Assembly (NCBI GenBank): GCA_004020875.1
Contig: SAPZ01000007.1
Span: 186,001-250,000 of the forward strand
DNA from: Mesorhizobium sp.
GTDB lineage: Bacteria; Pseudomonadota; Alphaproteobacteria; Rhizobiales; Rhizobiaceae
Length of the DNA stretch: 64,000 bases
Reading direction: 5' to 3'
Part shown: positions 1 through 11,037 of the stretch, one piece after another
Position numbering within the stretch: position 1 is the first letter of the stretch
How the letters are laid out: every line of letters begins with the position of its first letter
The notes under the pieces: model-generated
Seen by the model: the letters and a program-made list of their open reading frames with translations, nothing else
Told to the model about the DNA's origin: nothing
The model's database searches: none
Translations under genes and position numbers: made by a program

Positions 1-368
<368 letters not shown>

Positions 369-433
369 TATATTGTCCAGATCGTTTCGGAATCGAATCG
401 GCTTATTAACCAGAGCTGCCAGACGGCTGCGGC

Positions 434-1231
434 TCAGGCGGCGCGCAGCTTGCGCTCGCGGCGGATCACCTCGGAGGCGAGCTGCAGATAGGCCTGGCTC
501 CCGGAGCATTTCAGGTCATACAGGATCGCCGGCTTGCCATAGGACGGCGCTTCCGAGACCCGCACATTGCGTGGGATGATCGTTTCATAGACCTTGTCGC
601 CCATATGCGTGCGCACATCCTGCACCACCTGGTTGGCGAGGTTGTTGCGGCCGTCATACATGGTGAGCACGATGCCCTGGATGGTAAGGTCCGGATTGAT
701 CGTGTTGCGGACCTGCTCGACCGTTTCCAGCAACTGACTGAGACCTTCGAGCGCGAAGAACTCGCATTGCAGCGGCACGAGAACGGAAGCGGCTGCCGCC
801 ATTGAATTCAAAGTCAAAAGATTGAGCGAGGGCGGGCAGTCGATCAGCACATAGCCGAACGGCGCCGAGCGTTCAGCCGCGGCGCGCAGCGCGTTGCGCA
901 GCCTGAGCACGCGGTCTGGCGCCGAGGCGATCTCCATCTCGATGCCGAGCAGGTCGAGCGTAGAGGGCACGACGGATAGGCCCGGCACCGCCGTCGGCAC
1001 GGCAGCCGCTTCCAGATCGAGCTCGCCGGTCAGCACATCATAGGACGAGACGGTCCTATCCTTGCGGTCGATGCCGAGCCCGGTGCTGGCATTGCCCTGC
1101 GGATCGAGGTCGACGATCAGCACGCGCTCGCCGATTGCGGCCAGCGCCGTAGCCAGGTTGATGGCTGTCGTCGTCTTGCCCACGCCGCCCTTTTGGTTGG
1201 CGACAGTGATGATACGCGGTGCTGTGCTCAT
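434..1231 (-). CDS. parA: Chromosome partitioning ATPase ParA
   Basis: ParA is a deviant Walker ATPase that binds DNA non-specifically as an ATP dimer and pulls ParB-parS complexes apart. At residues 13-21 of this 265-aa product is QKGGVGKTT, the deviant Walker A motif with its signature lysine (KGGVGKT). Further on are the switch stretches VDLDPQGNAS and IDCPPSLNLLT. The chosen start is ATG 1229-1231 (MSTAPRIITV). A start seven codons upstream (1250-1252) would overlap the rsmG stop as ATGA, so either is possible. It lies directly downstream of rsmG and upstream of parB, the standard alphaproteobacterial order. Confidence 0.96.
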   Translation of the reverse strand: MSTAPRIITVANQKGGVGKTTTAINLATALAAIGERVLIVDLDPQGNASTGLGIDRKDRTVSSYDVLTGELDLEAAAVPTAVPGLSVVPSTLDLLGIEMEIASAPDRVLRLRNALRAAAERSAPFGYVLIDCPPSLNLLTLNSMAAAASVLVPLQCEFFALEGLSQLLETVEQVRNTINPDLTIQGIVLTMYDGRNNLANQVVQDVRTHMGDKVYETIIPRNVRVSEAPSYGKPAILYDLKCSGSQAYLQLASEVIRRERKLRAA

Positions 1232-1248
1232 GGGCCTATGCCAGTAAT

Positions 1249-1890
1249 TCATTGCTGTTTCGCCGGGCGCAAGTCGCTGATTTCGAGGATGACGCCATGG
1301 GGGTCGGTCATGCTCGGATGTTCTACCAGATCGAAGGCCCAGCGGTGAGCGCTTTCTTCCACTTCGGCCCGGTAATCCCGGCCTTTATGGAAAAGCGCGT
1401 GCGCCCCTTTGGTCAGCCAGGGCGAAGCCAGATCGAGCAGGTCCGGGAGTGCCGCCAGTGCCCGCGCCGTGACGATTTCCGGCGCGGGAACAAGCGGATA
1501 GCTATCGCCGATGCGCTTGGCCAGAACCCGCGCAGGTAAATCGAATTGCCCGACGACTGACTGCAGGAACGAGGCCTTCTTGCGATTGCTTTCGACCAGA
1601 TCGATCGACGCGCGGGGACGCTCTTTAAGCAGGAAGCCGAGCACCAATCCGGGAAACCCGCCGCCCGAGCCGAGATCGACCCAGCGCGTTGCGGCGGGCG
1701 CGATTCGCGCAAGCTGGGCACTATCCAGGATATGGCGCCGCCAGACATCGTCCAGCGTCGACGGCGCCGCCAGATTGATGCTGCGGTTCCATTTTAGGAA
1801 CAGTTGTTCGAAAGCCCGAAGCCTCTCGAATGTTTCACGTGAAACCGGACCCGCTGCTTTCTGCAAGTCCGTCCAGCCATCGGCGCTCAC
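1249..1890 (-). CDS. rsmG: 16S rRNA (guanine-N7)-methyltransferase RsmG (GidB)
   Basis: RsmG methylates N7 of G527 (E. coli numbering) in 16S rRNA using S-adenosylmethionine. The 213-aa length is typical. The SAM-binding glycine loop [10 protein letters not shown] is at residues 72-81, followed by the acidic strand IDLVESN. Residues 15-20 (PVSRET) are encoded by a parS site embedded in the coding sequence at 1831-1846. The gene starts inside the end of mnmG (4 bp ATGA-type overlap) and ends at the parA start, so mnmG-rsmG-parA-parB are probably co-transcribed. Confidence 0.96.
   Translation of the reverse strand: MSADGWTDLQKAAGPVSRETFERLRAFEQLFLKWNRSINLAAPSTLDDVWRRHILDSAQLARIAPAATRWVDLGSGGGFPGLVLGFLLKERPRASIDLVESNRKKASFLQSVVGQFDLPARVLAKRIGDSYPLVPAPEIVTARALAALPDLLDLASPWLTKGAHALFHKGRDYRAEVEESAHRWAFDLVEHPSMTDPHGVILEISDLRPAKQQ
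1831..1846. promoter_or_regulatory. parS: parS centromere site inside rsmG
   Basis: The sequence TGTTTCACGTGAAACC matches the bacterial parS consensus TGTTTCACGTGAAACA at 15 of 16 positions. It lies in the rsmG coding region and encodes VSRET in the sense frame. ParB encoded about 1.5 kb away is the expected ligand. Confidence 0.88.
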
Positions 1891-3761
1891 GCCACAGACC
1901 GTCGCGCGGCAAGCTCGGCATTGCGGACATGCGCAACGATGATCGCCAGCGCCGCCGGTGTCATGCCTTCCATGCGCTGCGCATCGGCAATCGAACGCGG
2001 CTGGCGTGTCTTCATCTTTTGCTTCAGCTCATTGGAGAGGCCCGGTACCTCGGAGAAGTCGATCGTCTTCGGGATAAGCCGCGACTCCTCATGTCTGATC
2101 TGCGCCACGTCAGCCTGTTGGCGATCGAGATAAACCGAATATTTCGCCTCCGTTTCAAGCTTCTCCGCCGTCTTGGCATCGAATGTGCCAAGGCGCGGCT
2201 CGACCCGTGTAAGCCACTCCATGTCGACGCCCGGATGCGCCAGCAATTCATAGGCCGAGCGGCGCACGCCATCCTTGTTGATATCCAACCCATGCCGCGC
2301 CACCTCGTTCGGCGTCCAGCCGACCGACTTGGCCAGCGCACGCGCCGCGTTGAGCTTCTCTGCCATCCCGCCGAAGCGCTGCAGCCGATCCGACGACGCG
2401 ATACCGAGCTTTTCGGCCAAGGGCGTCAGGCGCTCGTCGGCATTGTCGGCACGCAGCGAAAGCCGGAACTCGGCGCGCGAGGTGAACATGCGATAGGGCT
2501 CGGCGATGCCGCGGCTGGTGAGGTCGTCGACCATCACGCCGATATAGGCCTCGGTGCGGCTGAGCACGACTTCGTCATCGCCAGCCACCTTGCGCGCCGC
2601 GTTGATGCCGGCGAGCAAACCTTGCGCGCCGGCCTCTTCATAGCCGGTCGTGCCGTTGATCTGCCCTGCAAGGAACAGGCCAGTGACGCGCTTCGTCTCC
2701 AGGGTCGTCTTCAGCTCGCGCGGATCGACATGGTCGTATTCGATCGCATAGCCCGGCTGCAGCATGGTCGCCTTCTCCAGCCCGGGAATGGTCTTCAGTA
2801 TCTCAAGCTGCACATCTTCGGGCAGCGACGTGGAGATGCCGTTCGGGTAGACGGTGTCATCTTCGAGTCCCTCTGGCTCGAGAAAAATCTGGTGGCCTTC
2901 GCGGTCGCCGAACTTGACGATCTTGTCCTCGATCGATGGACAGTAACGCGGACCGACACCCTCGATCGAGCCGGAATACATGGCCGACCGGCCGAGATTT
3001 GCTCGGATCAGGTCATGTGTCGCCGGCATGGTCCGCGTGATGCCGCAATGGATCTGCGGGTTGGCGATAGCATCTGTCATCAGCGAGAACGGCACCGGAT
3101 CCTCGTCCGCGGCCTGGCTCTCCAGCGAGGCCCAGTCGATGGTGCGGCCGTCGAGGCGAGGGGGCGTTCCGGTCTTCAGGCGCCCGAGCTTGAAACCCGC
3201 GCGCGACATCGTCGCCGACAGGCCCATGCTAGCCTGCTCATTCATCCGCCCGGCGACGATCTTCCTTTCGCCGATGTGGATCAAGCCGCGGAGGAAGGTG
3301 CCGGTCGTCAGCACAACCGCGCCGCAAACCAGCCGCCGCCCGCCCGATATTTGAACGGCAGCGATCCGCCCGTCCGTGATTTCAAAATCGAGGACCTCGC
3401 CTTCGATCACATTGAGATCGTTCTGCTGCCGAATCGCTTCTTGCATGGCCAAACGATAAAGCTTGCGGTCGGCCTGGGTGCGCGGCCCGCGTACGGCGGG
3501 ACCCTTGCGGCGGTTGAGCAGGCGGAACTGGATGCCGGCGGCATCGGCGATGCGGCCCATCAGCCCATCCATGGCGTCGATCTCGCGCACGAGGTGTCCC
3601 TTGCCGAGACCCCCGATCGCCGGATTGCATGACATGACACCGATCGTGTCGAAGCGCAGTGTCACCAGCGCGGTCCTGGCGCCAGCGCGCGCGGCGGCGC
3701 TTGCCGCCTCGCATCCGGCATGGCCGCCGCCCACCACCACCACATCATAGTGATCCGTCAT
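1887..3761 (-). CDS. mnmG: tRNA uridine 5-carboxymethylaminomethyl modification flavoprotein MnmG (GidA)
   Basis: With MnmE, MnmG builds the cmnm5 group on wobble uridine 34 of several tRNAs, using FAD, NADH and methylenetetrahydrofolate. From the chosen ATG (3759-3761) the protein is 624 aa, the normal family size. It has the FAD dinucleotide motif GGGHAG at residues 11-16, the family signature [19 protein letters not shown], and the C-terminal helical MnmE-binding domain ending near [17 protein letters not shown]. An in-frame ATG 25 codons upstream would start inside a dispersed repeat and gives non-conserved residues, so it was not used. Its partner mnmE lies upstream on the same strand, separated by 262 bp holding three parS-like sites. 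Confidence 0.97.
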   Translation of the reverse strand: MTDHYDVVVVGGGHAGCEAASAAARAGARTALVTLRFDTIGVMSCNPAIGGLGKGHLVREIDAMDGLMGRIADAAGIQFRLLNRRKGPAVRGPRTQADRKLYRLAMQEAIRQQNDLNVIEGEVLDFEITDGRIAAVQISGGRRLVCGAVVLTTGTFLRGLIHIGERKIVAGRMNEQASMGLSATMSRAGFKLGRLKTGTPPRLDGRTIDWASLESQAADEDPVPFSLMTDAIANPQIHCGITRTMPATHDLIRANLGRSAMYSGSIEGVGPRYCPSIEDKIVKFGDREGHQIFLEPEGLEDDTVYPNGISTSLPEDVQLEILKTIPGLEKATMLQPGYAIEYDHVDPRELKTTLETKRVTGLFLAGQINGTTGYEEAGAQGLLAGINAARKVAGDDEVVLSRTEAYIGVMVDDLTSRGIAEPYRMFTSRAEFRLSLRADNADERLTPLAEKLGIASSDRLQRFGGMAEKLNAARALAKSVGWTPNEVARHGLDINKDGVRRSAYELLAHPGVDMEWLTRVEPRLGTFDAKTAEKLETEAKYSVYLDRQQADVAQIRHEESRLIPKTIDFSEVPGLSNELKQKMKTRQPRSIADAQRMEGMTPAALAIIVAHVRNAELAARRSVA

Positions 3762-3782
3762 TTTCCAAGAATCCGCTTTCAG

Positions 3783-3880
3783 GGCAATTCCAGGAAAAAT
3801 GTGAGCGGTTTTCCGTTCGGAATTGCGAAAAAACAAGGGAGATAGATCGGCTCGCTGGTTCTGTGGTGAAGGGCACTAGA
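3783..3880. repeat. Dispersed intergenic palindromic repeat, family A, copy 1
   Basis: This begins GGCAATTCCAGGAAAAATGT and continues through TTTTCCGTTCGGAATTGCG to a trailing segment ending in GAAGGGCACTAGAG. Other copies with the same opening are at 18803, 27869 and 40165, with a degenerate one near 36172. The ends GCAATTCC/GGAATTGC are complementary, so the core can form a hairpin. This copy lies just upstream of mnmG. Confidence 0.8.
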
Positions 3881-3935
3881 GCTTGCCCGACACATGTCCC
3901 CACTACCCCGCGCTGTCAAGGACGAAGACCAGACT

Positions 3936-3951
3936 CGTTTCACGTGAAACA
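3936..3951. promoter_or_regulatory. parS: parS centromere site
   Basis: CGTTTCACGTGAAACA matches the parS consensus at 15 of 16 positions and contains the perfect palindrome GTTTCACGTGAAAC. It lies between mnmG and mnmE in the non-coding gap. Confidence 0.9.
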
Positions 3952-3973
3952 TCGATGCGGCCCAATTGCATGA

Positions 3974-3989
3974 CGTTTCACGTGAGTCA
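3974..3989. promoter_or_regulatory. parS: Degenerate parS-like site
   Basis: CGTTTCACGTGAGTCA keeps the TTTCACGTGA core but has three mismatches to the 16-bp consensus. It lies between two better sites, with a spacing of about 38 bp to each. Confidence 0.55.
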
Positions 3990-4010
3990 CTGCCGGGCAA
4001 AGGTCGGCTG

Positions 4011-4026
4011 TGTTTCACGTGAATCA
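4011..4026. promoter_or_regulatory. parS: parS centromere site overlapping the mnmE stop codon
   Basis: TGTTTCACGTGAATCA matches the consensus at 15 of 16 positions. Its right end supplies the stop codon of mnmE (TGA on the minus strand, 4024-4026). Confidence 0.82.
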
Positions 4027-5343
4027 TTTACCAATGCAGAACTGCGAAAAGATCACGTCGAGCAGATCCTCGACGTCGACGGCACCGACGATGCGGCCGA
4101 GGCGCTCGGCCGCCAACCGCAATTCCTCGGCGCGCAGCTCCTCGCTGTGCCCCTTCAACGCCGCCCGCAGGAAATCCATTGCCTCTTGCAGCAGCTCGAC
4201 GTGGCGCATTCTCGATGGCAGCACATCCCCCACATCGCCAGCCGCAGCGGCGGCGCGGCTCCCGATCTCGTTGAGAAGGTGTTCCAGCCCGGAGCCGTCC
4301 TTGGATGAAATCACCATGTCGTAAGCACCAGCACGGGCATGGGGGATATCCGACTTCGTCCCGATCCTCAGCAACGGAGTCCCACTCGAGACACCACCGA
4401 CAGCCACCGGATCGGCCATATCCTCCAGAAGCAAAACGAGATCCGCCCTGTCAGCCTTGGCCCGTGCCCTCTCAATGCCAATCGATTCCACCTTGCCCGC
4501 GGCCTCGCGAAGCCCCGCCGTATCGACAAGCCGCACCTTCAGCCCGTTGAGGTCCAAGGCGACTTCGAGCAGATCGCGCGTTGTCCCCGGCTCCTCGGTG
4601 ACTATAGCCGCCTCGCGCCTGGCCAAAGCATTGAACAGGCTGGATTTTCCGGCATTAGGCGCACCTAGGATCACCACATCGAAACCGTCTCGAATGATCT
4701 CCGCAGCTTTGAACCCTTCAACGTGTCGCTCGATCTCGCCGATCATCGCGGCCACGTCCGACCAGATCGCTTCCGAAACGGAACCCGGGACATCGTCCTC
4801 ATCTGCGAAGTCGATCTCGGCCTCGATCATGGCTCGGGCGTGGATCAACCGGCGACGCCAGCTCGAATAGAGCTCGCTTTGCACGCCCTCGGCATTGCGC
4901 AAGGCGAAACGGCGCTGCGCCTCGGTCTCGGCATTAACCAGATCGGCCAGCGCCTCTGTCTCGACGAGATCCAGCCTACCGTTGAGAAAGGCGCGCCGGG
5001 TGAATTCTCCGGGTTCTGCATGCCTGATGCCTCCGAAGCCGGTGATCGTCTCCAGCATCTTCGCCGCGACCGCCCGGCTGCCATGGACCTGGAATTCCGC
5101 GACGTCCTCGCCGGTGAAGCTGCCGGGACCCGGAAAGAACAGGACAAGCCCTTGGTCGATCTTCGAGCCATCCGCAGCTCTCAGCGTCCGCAAACTGGTA
5201 AACCGATCCTTAACCGGCCCGGCGATCGTTTCGACAACGAATCGAGTCTTAGGGCCGGAAATACGGATGACCGCGATGCCGGCCGGCAGGCGGCCGCTGG
5301 AGAGCGCTACGATCGAATCCTTCGAACCCATTGGCGAAACCAT
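4024..5343 (-). CDS. mnmE: tRNA modification GTPase MnmE (TrmE)
   Basis: MnmE is the dimeric GTPase partner of MnmG in wobble-uridine modification. The 439-aa product has an N-terminal folate-binding domain (SSGRLPAGIAVIRISG near residues 15-30). A helical domain is interrupted by a G domain with P-loop GAPNAGKSS at 227-235, G2 EEPGTTRD and G3 DTAG at 274-277. The C-terminus is FCIGK, whose cysteine belongs to the conserved CxGK motif. The G4 box reads TKSD instead of the usual NKxD. Start ATG 5341-5343 is used; an ATG four codons later is equally possible. The next gene upstream is divergent, so promoters for both should lie in 5344-5450. Confidence 0.96.
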   Translation of the reverse strand: MVSPMGSKDSIVALSSGRLPAGIAVIRISGPKTRFVVETIAGPVKDRFTSLRTLRAADGSKIDQGLVLFFPGPGSFTGEDVAEFQVHGSRAVAAKMLETITGFGGIRHAEPGEFTRRAFLNGRLDLVETEALADLVNAETEAQRRFALRNAEGVQSELYSSWRRRLIHARAMIEAEIDFADEDDVPGSVSEAIWSDVAAMIGEIERHVEGFKAAEIIRDGFDVVILGAPNAGKSSLFNALARREAAIVTEEPGTTRDLLEVALDLNGLKVRLVDTAGLREAAGKVESIGIERARAKADRADLVLLLEDMADPVAVGGVSSGTPLLRIGTKSDIPHARAGAYDMVISSKDGSGLEHLLNEIGSRAAAAAGDVGDVLPSRMRHVELLQEAMDFLRAALKGHSEELRAEELRLAAERLGRIVGAVDVEDLLDVIFSQFCIGK

Positions 5344-5450
5344 TTGCCGGACCTGCCGAACCGCCTAGATAAAAGGGAGAGCATGTCGGCCGCGTCATCT
5401 TTCGGCATCACGCTCTAGCCCCTGCCTCAAACCACGCCGAGCCGCCCACC

Positions 5451-7466
5451 TTGACCCTGCCCCCGCGAAACCTGCTTGCCGAAGAAGCCAGTCCCTATCT
5501 GCGGCAGCACAGCGACAATCCTGTCCATTGGCGGGGCTGGTCGCCGGCAGCCCTCGCCGAAGCGAAGGAGCTAGGGCGACCGATCCTGCTCTCCATCGGC
5601 TATGCCGCTTGCCACTGGTGCCATGTCATGGCCCATGAAAGCTTCGAGAACGACGTCGTGGCGGACGTCATGAACCGGCTCTATGTGAATATCAAGGTCG
5701 ATCGCGAGGAACGGCCGGACATCGACCAGATCTATATGGCCGCGCTCCACGCCATGGGCGAGCAGGGCGGCTGGCCGCTGACCATGTTCCTGACGCCCGA
5801 CGGCAAGCCTTTCTGGGGCGGCACCTATTTTCCGCGCGAGGCGCGTTACGGCAGGCCTGGCTTCATCCAAGTGCTGGAGGCAGTCGACAAAGCCTGGCGC
5901 GAAAAACGGCAGAGCCTTGCCGAGAGTGCCGACGGGCTGACGGCCCATGTCGAGCAGCGCCTGGCCGGCGCGCACGGCAAGGCGGTGCTCGACCGCGACA
6001 CGTTGGCCGATCTCGCCGGCCGCATCGATGGCATGATAGATCGCGATCTCGGCGGCCTGAAGGGCGCGCCGAAATTCCCCAACGCGCCGTTCATGCACAC
6101 GCTTTGGCTGTCCTGGCTGCGCGACGGCCAGGCGGACCATCGCGACGTCGTGCTGCTGAGTCTCGAAAAAATGCTCGCCGGCGGCATTTACGATCATGTC
6201 GGCGGCGGCCTGAGCCGCTACTCTACCGATACCGAATGGCTGGTGCCGCATTTCGAGAAGATGCTTTACGACAATGCCCAGCTCGTCCGCCTGTGCAATT
6301 GGGCCCATGCGGCCACCGGAAACGATTTGTTCCGGAGACGAATCGAAGAGACCATCTCTTGGCTGCTGCGCGAGATGCGGGTCGAAGGCGGCGCCTTCGC
6401 CGCCAGCCTGGACGCCGACAGCGACGGCGAGGAGGGGCTTTTCTACACCTGGAACCGCGACGAGATAGAGGCCGCGCTAGGCGACGACGCCCCGGCCTTC
6501 TTCCGGTATTTCGAGCTGGCCGCGCCGCATGGTTGGGAGGGTAAGCCGATCATCCGTCAGAGCCAAACGCAACAAAGCGAAGGCATCGCCGACTACGCCA
6601 GCCTTGCGCCTTTGAAAGCGACGCTGCTGGCCTTCCGTGAACAGCGGGTCAGGCCGGGGCGCGATGGCAAGGTGCTCACCGACTGGAATGGCCTGATGAT
6701 CGCTGCACTCGCCGAGGCCGGCCGCTCGCTTGGTCGGCCTGACTGGACCGAGGCCGCAGCGCGGGCCTTCGCCCATATAGTCGAGGCCAGCCAGGACAGC
6801 CGTCTGCCGCATTCCATGCTCGGCAGGAAGAAGCTTTTCCCGGCGCTGTCCAGCGATTACGCCGCCATGACCAATGCCGCGATCGCGCTGTTCGAGGCAA
6901 CCGGCGATCCGACCTATTCCGATCGCGCCCGGCATCTGATCGCCGAACTCGACCGCTGGCACCTGGATGCGGAAAAGACCGGCCATTGGCTGACGGCGTC
7001 GGACAGCGGCGACGTACCGATCCGCATCCGCGGTGATGTCGATGAAGCAATCCCATCGGCCACTAGCCAGATCGTCGAGGCCCTGGTCCGGTTGTCCTCG
7101 CTCACCGGCGATCTCGAACTCTGGGAGAAGGCCTGGGCGACGGCCGAGCATGCGATGGGCCGGGCATCCCAGCAGGCCTACGGCCAGGGCGGCATCGTCA
7201 ACGCCTGCGCCCTGGCGCTCGAGCCGTTGAAACTCATCATCATAGACAAACCGGATTCCCCAAGCCTCGTTCCGGTTGCGAATCGGAATCCCGACCCGCG
7301 CCGGGTCGACATCATCGTGCCGATCGGTTCGGAAGCGAATCGACCGCTCCTTCCGGGCGGCGTGCTACCGCCGACGGACAAACCGGGCGCCTGGTTCTGC
7401 AGCGGGCAGGTCTGCCTGCCGGTGGTGACGGATGCCCGTGAGTTGGAGAGGCTGTTGCGGCGATAG
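5451..7466 (+). CDS. DUF255 thioredoxin-fold protein (YyaL/SSP411-like)
   Basis: This 671-aa protein has an N-terminal DUF255 thioredoxin-like domain (roughly residues 5-170) followed by an (alpha/alpha)6 glycosidase-like region. The redox-type motif CHWC is at residues 54-57 in the family signature GYAACHWCHVM, and NVDREERPDID-like residues (KVDREERPDID) follow. The family is widespread but its function is not established; human SPATA20 and Bacillus YyaL are relatives. The start is a TTG at 5451; no ATG gives the conserved NLLAEEASPYLRQH start. It is divergent from mnmE, with 107 bp between them. Confidence 0.9.
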   Translation: MTLPPRNLLAEEASPYLRQHSDNPVHWRGWSPAALAEAKELGRPILLSIGYAACHWCHVMAHESFENDVVADVMNRLYVNIKVDREERPDIDQIYMAALHAMGEQGGWPLTMFLTPDGKPFWGGTYFPREARYGRPGFIQVLEAVDKAWREKRQSLAESADGLTAHVEQRLAGAHGKAVLDRDTLADLAGRIDGMIDRDLGGLKGAPKFPNAPFMHTLWLSWLRDGQADHRDVVLLSLEKMLAGGIYDHVGGGLSRYSTDTEWLVPHFEKMLYDNAQLVRLCNWAHAATGNDLFRRRIEETISWLLREMRVEGGAFAASLDADSDGEEGLFYTWNRDEIEAALGDDAPAFFRYFELAAPHGWEGKPIIRQSQTQQSEGIADYASLAPLKATLLAFREQRVRPGRDGKVLTDWNGLMIAALAEAGRSLGRPDWTEAAARAFAHIVEASQDSRLPHSMLGRKKLFPALSSDYAAMTNAAIALFEATGDPTYSDRARHLIAELDRWHLDAEKTGHWLTASDSGDVPIRIRGDVDEAIPSATSQIVEALVRLSSLTGDLELWEKAWATAEHAMGRASQQAYGQGGIVNACALALEPLKLIIIDKPDSPSLVPVANRNPDPRRVDIIVPIGSEANRPLLPGGVLPPTDKPGAWFCSGQVCLPVVTDARELERLLRR

Positions 7467-7472
7467 TGCCTT

Positions 7473-7622
7473 GCCTTCTCTCCTTGCGGGAGAAGGTGGT
7501 GGATCGGCGCGTCAGCGCTGAGACGGATGAGGGGTGTTCCAGCGGAGTGAGACGCTGGCTTTCCCCGGAGCCCCTCATCCGTGGCCTTCGGCGACACCTT
7601 CTCCCGCAAGGAGAGAAGGAGA
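7473..7622. repeat. Palindromic intergenic repeat, family C
   Basis: The outer arms CTCTCCTTGCGGGAGAAGGT (from 7478) and ACCTTCTCCCGCAAGGAGAG (to 7616) are exact reverse complements about 100 bp apart. The inner arms contain GACGGATGAGGGG and CCCCTCATCCG. It fills the gap between the convergent DUF255 gene and rho and could act as a bidirectional terminator. A shortened relative is at 35478. Confidence 0.8.
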
Positions 7623-7633
7623 AGCGCTGCCCA

Positions 7634-8899
<1,266 letters not shown>

Positions 8900-9075
8900 T
8901 AGATAGACTCTGGGTAGGCTTTTGGGAGAAAAATCGGCTGAATACGACAAATGCCGGGCGCGGCCGAAGCGAGTAAAGGGGCGGCGCATGACGGGAAGGA
9001 AGACCCGTCTTTTATCGTCGGTCGTCCGAAAGAGCAAGCCGCCTTTTGCTGAGCTTCTTCTGGTTTGGCAGGAGC

Positions 9076-9612
9076 CTAGAACGGCTTCACGACGACCAGG
9101 ATGACGATGGCGATCATCAGCAATGTGGGGATCTCGTTGACGATCCGCCAGTGCCTGGCCGGCTTTTCGTTCTTGTCTTCGGCAAATTTCCTGACGGCGC
9201 CGGCGAGATAGCCATGCAGTCCCGACAGGACGAGCACCAGCGCGATCTTGGCGTGCAGCCAGCCGCCTTGGAAGCCGAAGCCCTTCCAGGCCAGCCAAAG
9301 GCCGAACACCCAGGTCACGGTCATCGCCGGATTGATGATTCCCCTGAGCAGCCGGCGCTCCATCACCTTGAAGGTTTCGGACTGCACCGAGCCTTTCTCG
9401 ACATCGACATGATAGACGAAGAGCCGCGGCAGATAGAGCATGCCCGCCATCCAGGCGATCACCGCGATCACATGGATGGCCTTCGCCCAGAGATAGAAGC
9501 CCTCGCCAGCCACCAGGTAGAGAAGGGCAGTCGCCACCACGAGAACGACAATGCCGATCACCATGCGCTTCATTGCCTGGCCGGTACTGTTCTCGTTGCC
9601 TGCATTGTTCAT
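9076..9612 (-). CDS. hemJ: Protoporphyrinogen IX oxidase HemJ
   Basis: HemJ oxidises protoporphyrinogen IX to protoporphyrin IX, the penultimate haem step, in bacteria without HemG or HemY. The 178-aa protein has about four membrane segments. The conserved histidine segment [20 protein letters not shown] and the [15 protein letters not shown] segment identify the family (formerly UPF0093). The start codon overlaps the hemE stop as ATGA, so the two haem genes are translationally coupled. Confidence 0.94.
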   Translation of the reverse strand: MNNAGNENSTGQAMKRMVIGIVVLVVATALLYLVAGEGFYLWAKAIHVIAVIAWMAGMLYLPRLFVYHVDVEKGSVQSETFKVMERRLLRGIINPAMTVTWVFGLWLAWKGFGFQGGWLHAKIALVLVLSGLHGYLAGAVRKFAEDKNEKPARHWRIVNEIPTLLMIAIVILVVVKPF

Positions 9613-10637
9613 CGGTGGCTCCTCACCATTTTCACCATCGCCTCGACATGCGCGACCGGCGTTTCCGGCGTGATGCCATGGCCGAGATTGAAGATCAGCG
9701 GCCCGCCGCCCAATGTCTTCAGGATCAACTCGACGCCATCAGCCAGCGCCTTGCCGCCGGCGACCAGCCGCAGCGGATCGAGATTGCCTTGCACGGCTCC
9801 ATCGCGCTGCAGCTCCTTCGCCATGCACAAAGGCACAGTCCAGTCCAGGCCGAGGCCGGCGATACCGGTCTTCTTCCTGTAGTCGCGATAGCGTTCGCCG
9901 GCGCCCTTCGGAAAACCGATCACCGGCACGTCGGGATGAACCGCCTTCACCTGCCGCACGATCTCGGCCACCGGCTGAACGCAGAAAGCCTCGAAGGACG
10001 GCTCGTCCAGCACCCCCGACCAGGAATCGAAGATCTGCACCGCATCGGCGCCGGCTTCGATCTGGCGGATGAGATAGGCGGCCGAATGGTCGGCCAGAAT
10101 TTTCAGAAGCCGTGCGAAGGCCTCGGGCTCGCGATAGGCGAAAAGCCGCGCAGGGCCTTGGTCGGGCGTGCCGTGGCCGGCAATCATATAGGTCGCCACC
10201 GTCCAAGGCGCGCCGCAGAAGCCAAGCAGCGTCGTCTCGTCGGGCAGTTTCGCCCGCAGCCGGCGCACGGTCTCGTAGACCGGTTCGAGATTCACGTGAA
10301 ACATCTCGCCGTTCAGCGCCGCAATCTCGGCCGGAGATATCGGCTTCAGGATTGGCCCGCGGCCTTCCTCGAAACGGACATTCCTTCCCAAGGCATTGGG
10401 CACAACGAGAATGTCGGAGAACAGGATCGAGGCATCGAAGCCGAAGCGCTCGATCGGCTGCAGCGTCACTTCGACGGCCAGATCCGGATCGTAGCAAAGA
10501 TCGAGGAAGGATCCGGCCCGCTTCCTTGTCTCTCTATACTCCGGAAGATAGCGGCCAGCCTGACGCATCATCCAGAGCGGCGGCGGTGAAACCGTCTCGC
10601 CCTTGAGGACGTCCAGCACGATCCGTTTCCCAACCAT
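9609..10637 (-). CDS. hemE: Uroporphyrinogen III decarboxylase HemE
   Basis: HemE converts uroporphyrinogen III to coproporphyrinogen III. The 342-aa length is normal. The N-terminal active-site signature [17 protein letters not shown] is present, together with [14 protein letters not shown] and the C-terminal [13 protein letters not shown] degenerate parS lies in the coding sequence at 10288-10303. The ATG at 10635-10637 borders the putative oriC, the location also known for Caulobacter, Rickettsia and Sinorhizobium origins. Confidence 0.97.
   Translation of the reverse strand: MVGKRIVLDVLKGETVSPPPLWMMRQAGRYLPEYRETRKRAGSFLDLCYDPDLAVEVTLQPIERFGFDASILFSDILVVPNALGRNVRFEEGRGPILKPISPAEIAALNGEMFHVNLEPVYETVRRLRAKLPDETTLLGFCGAPWTVATYMIAGHGTPDQGPARLFAYREPEAFARLLKILADHSAAYLIRQIEAGADAVQIFDSWSGVLDEPSFEAFCVQPVAEIVRQVKAVHPDVPVIGFPKGAGERYRDYRKKTGIAGLGLDWTVPLCMAKELQRDGAVQGNLDPLRLVAGGKALADGVELILKTLGGGPLIFNLGHGITPETPVAHVEAMVKMVRSHR
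10288..10303. promoter_or_regulatory. parS: Degenerate parS-like site inside hemE
   Basis: AGATTCACGTGAAACA matches the parS consensus at 14 of 16 positions and encodes FHVN within HemE. It is about 350 bp from the putative origin. Confidence 0.5.
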
Positions 10638-11037
10638 CCAGCGCTGCCCTCTCCGGTCCTTTAAATCAAATATCTATTTTAAAAGAGTCTTCTGATTCTA
10701 AGAGTCTGTTGGTTGTGATGGTTGCGACCTGTCCAGCCTGCGGCGCGAAAAGGCCAGTCAGCATATTGTCGCGTACAGTCTTTCGCAAATTGGAGGGATC
10801 TGGGGACAAGGCCGATTCAAGCTTCCGAGTCAAAAGCTTGGCCGTTGCGCTCCGAGATTCGTGCTGTGGATGAAATCGGCCCAGAAAAGTTGGTCCCCGG
10901 TTTTGTCCCCAGCGCAGCGACAAAGCCTACAGCAGGGCGAATTGTGGACAAGCGGCCATCTGATACAGTCGTCTTCTTACCCAAGGCCAGCCCATCCAGC
11001 CTTTTCCACAATTGCCCACAGCCTGGACCCATCCCCT
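10638..11037. other. oriC: Putative chromosomal replication origin oriC
   Basis: This 400 bp gap has no credible gene and lies between hemE and ppsR, the origin location known in several alphaproteobacteria. An AT-rich stretch occupies about 10658-10706. Six GANTC (CcrM methylation) sites start at 10685, 10694, 10702, 10814, 10827 and 10856, against about 0.7 expected by chance in 176 bp. Seven DnaA-box-like 9-mers follow: 10801 (minus, TTGTCCCCA), 10865 (minus, TCATCCACA), 10903 (plus, TTGTCCCCA), 10943 (minus, TTGTCCACA), 11002 (plus, TTTTCCACA), 11012 (plus, TTGCCCACA) and 11037 (minus, TTGTTCACA). Flanking genes mostly point away from it, and parAB-parS lies within 10 kb. The hemE promoter must also be here. 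Confidence 0.82.

Noticed and set aside
1830..3632. Long open frame of about 600 codons on the plus strand
   Set aside because: It lies antisense to mnmG, which has full family conservation; the frame is open because of high GC codon bias.
10661..10682. CtrA-type TTAA pair in the origin
   Set aside because: The two TTAA motifs are 14 bp apart instead of 7, so they do not match the CtrA consensus.
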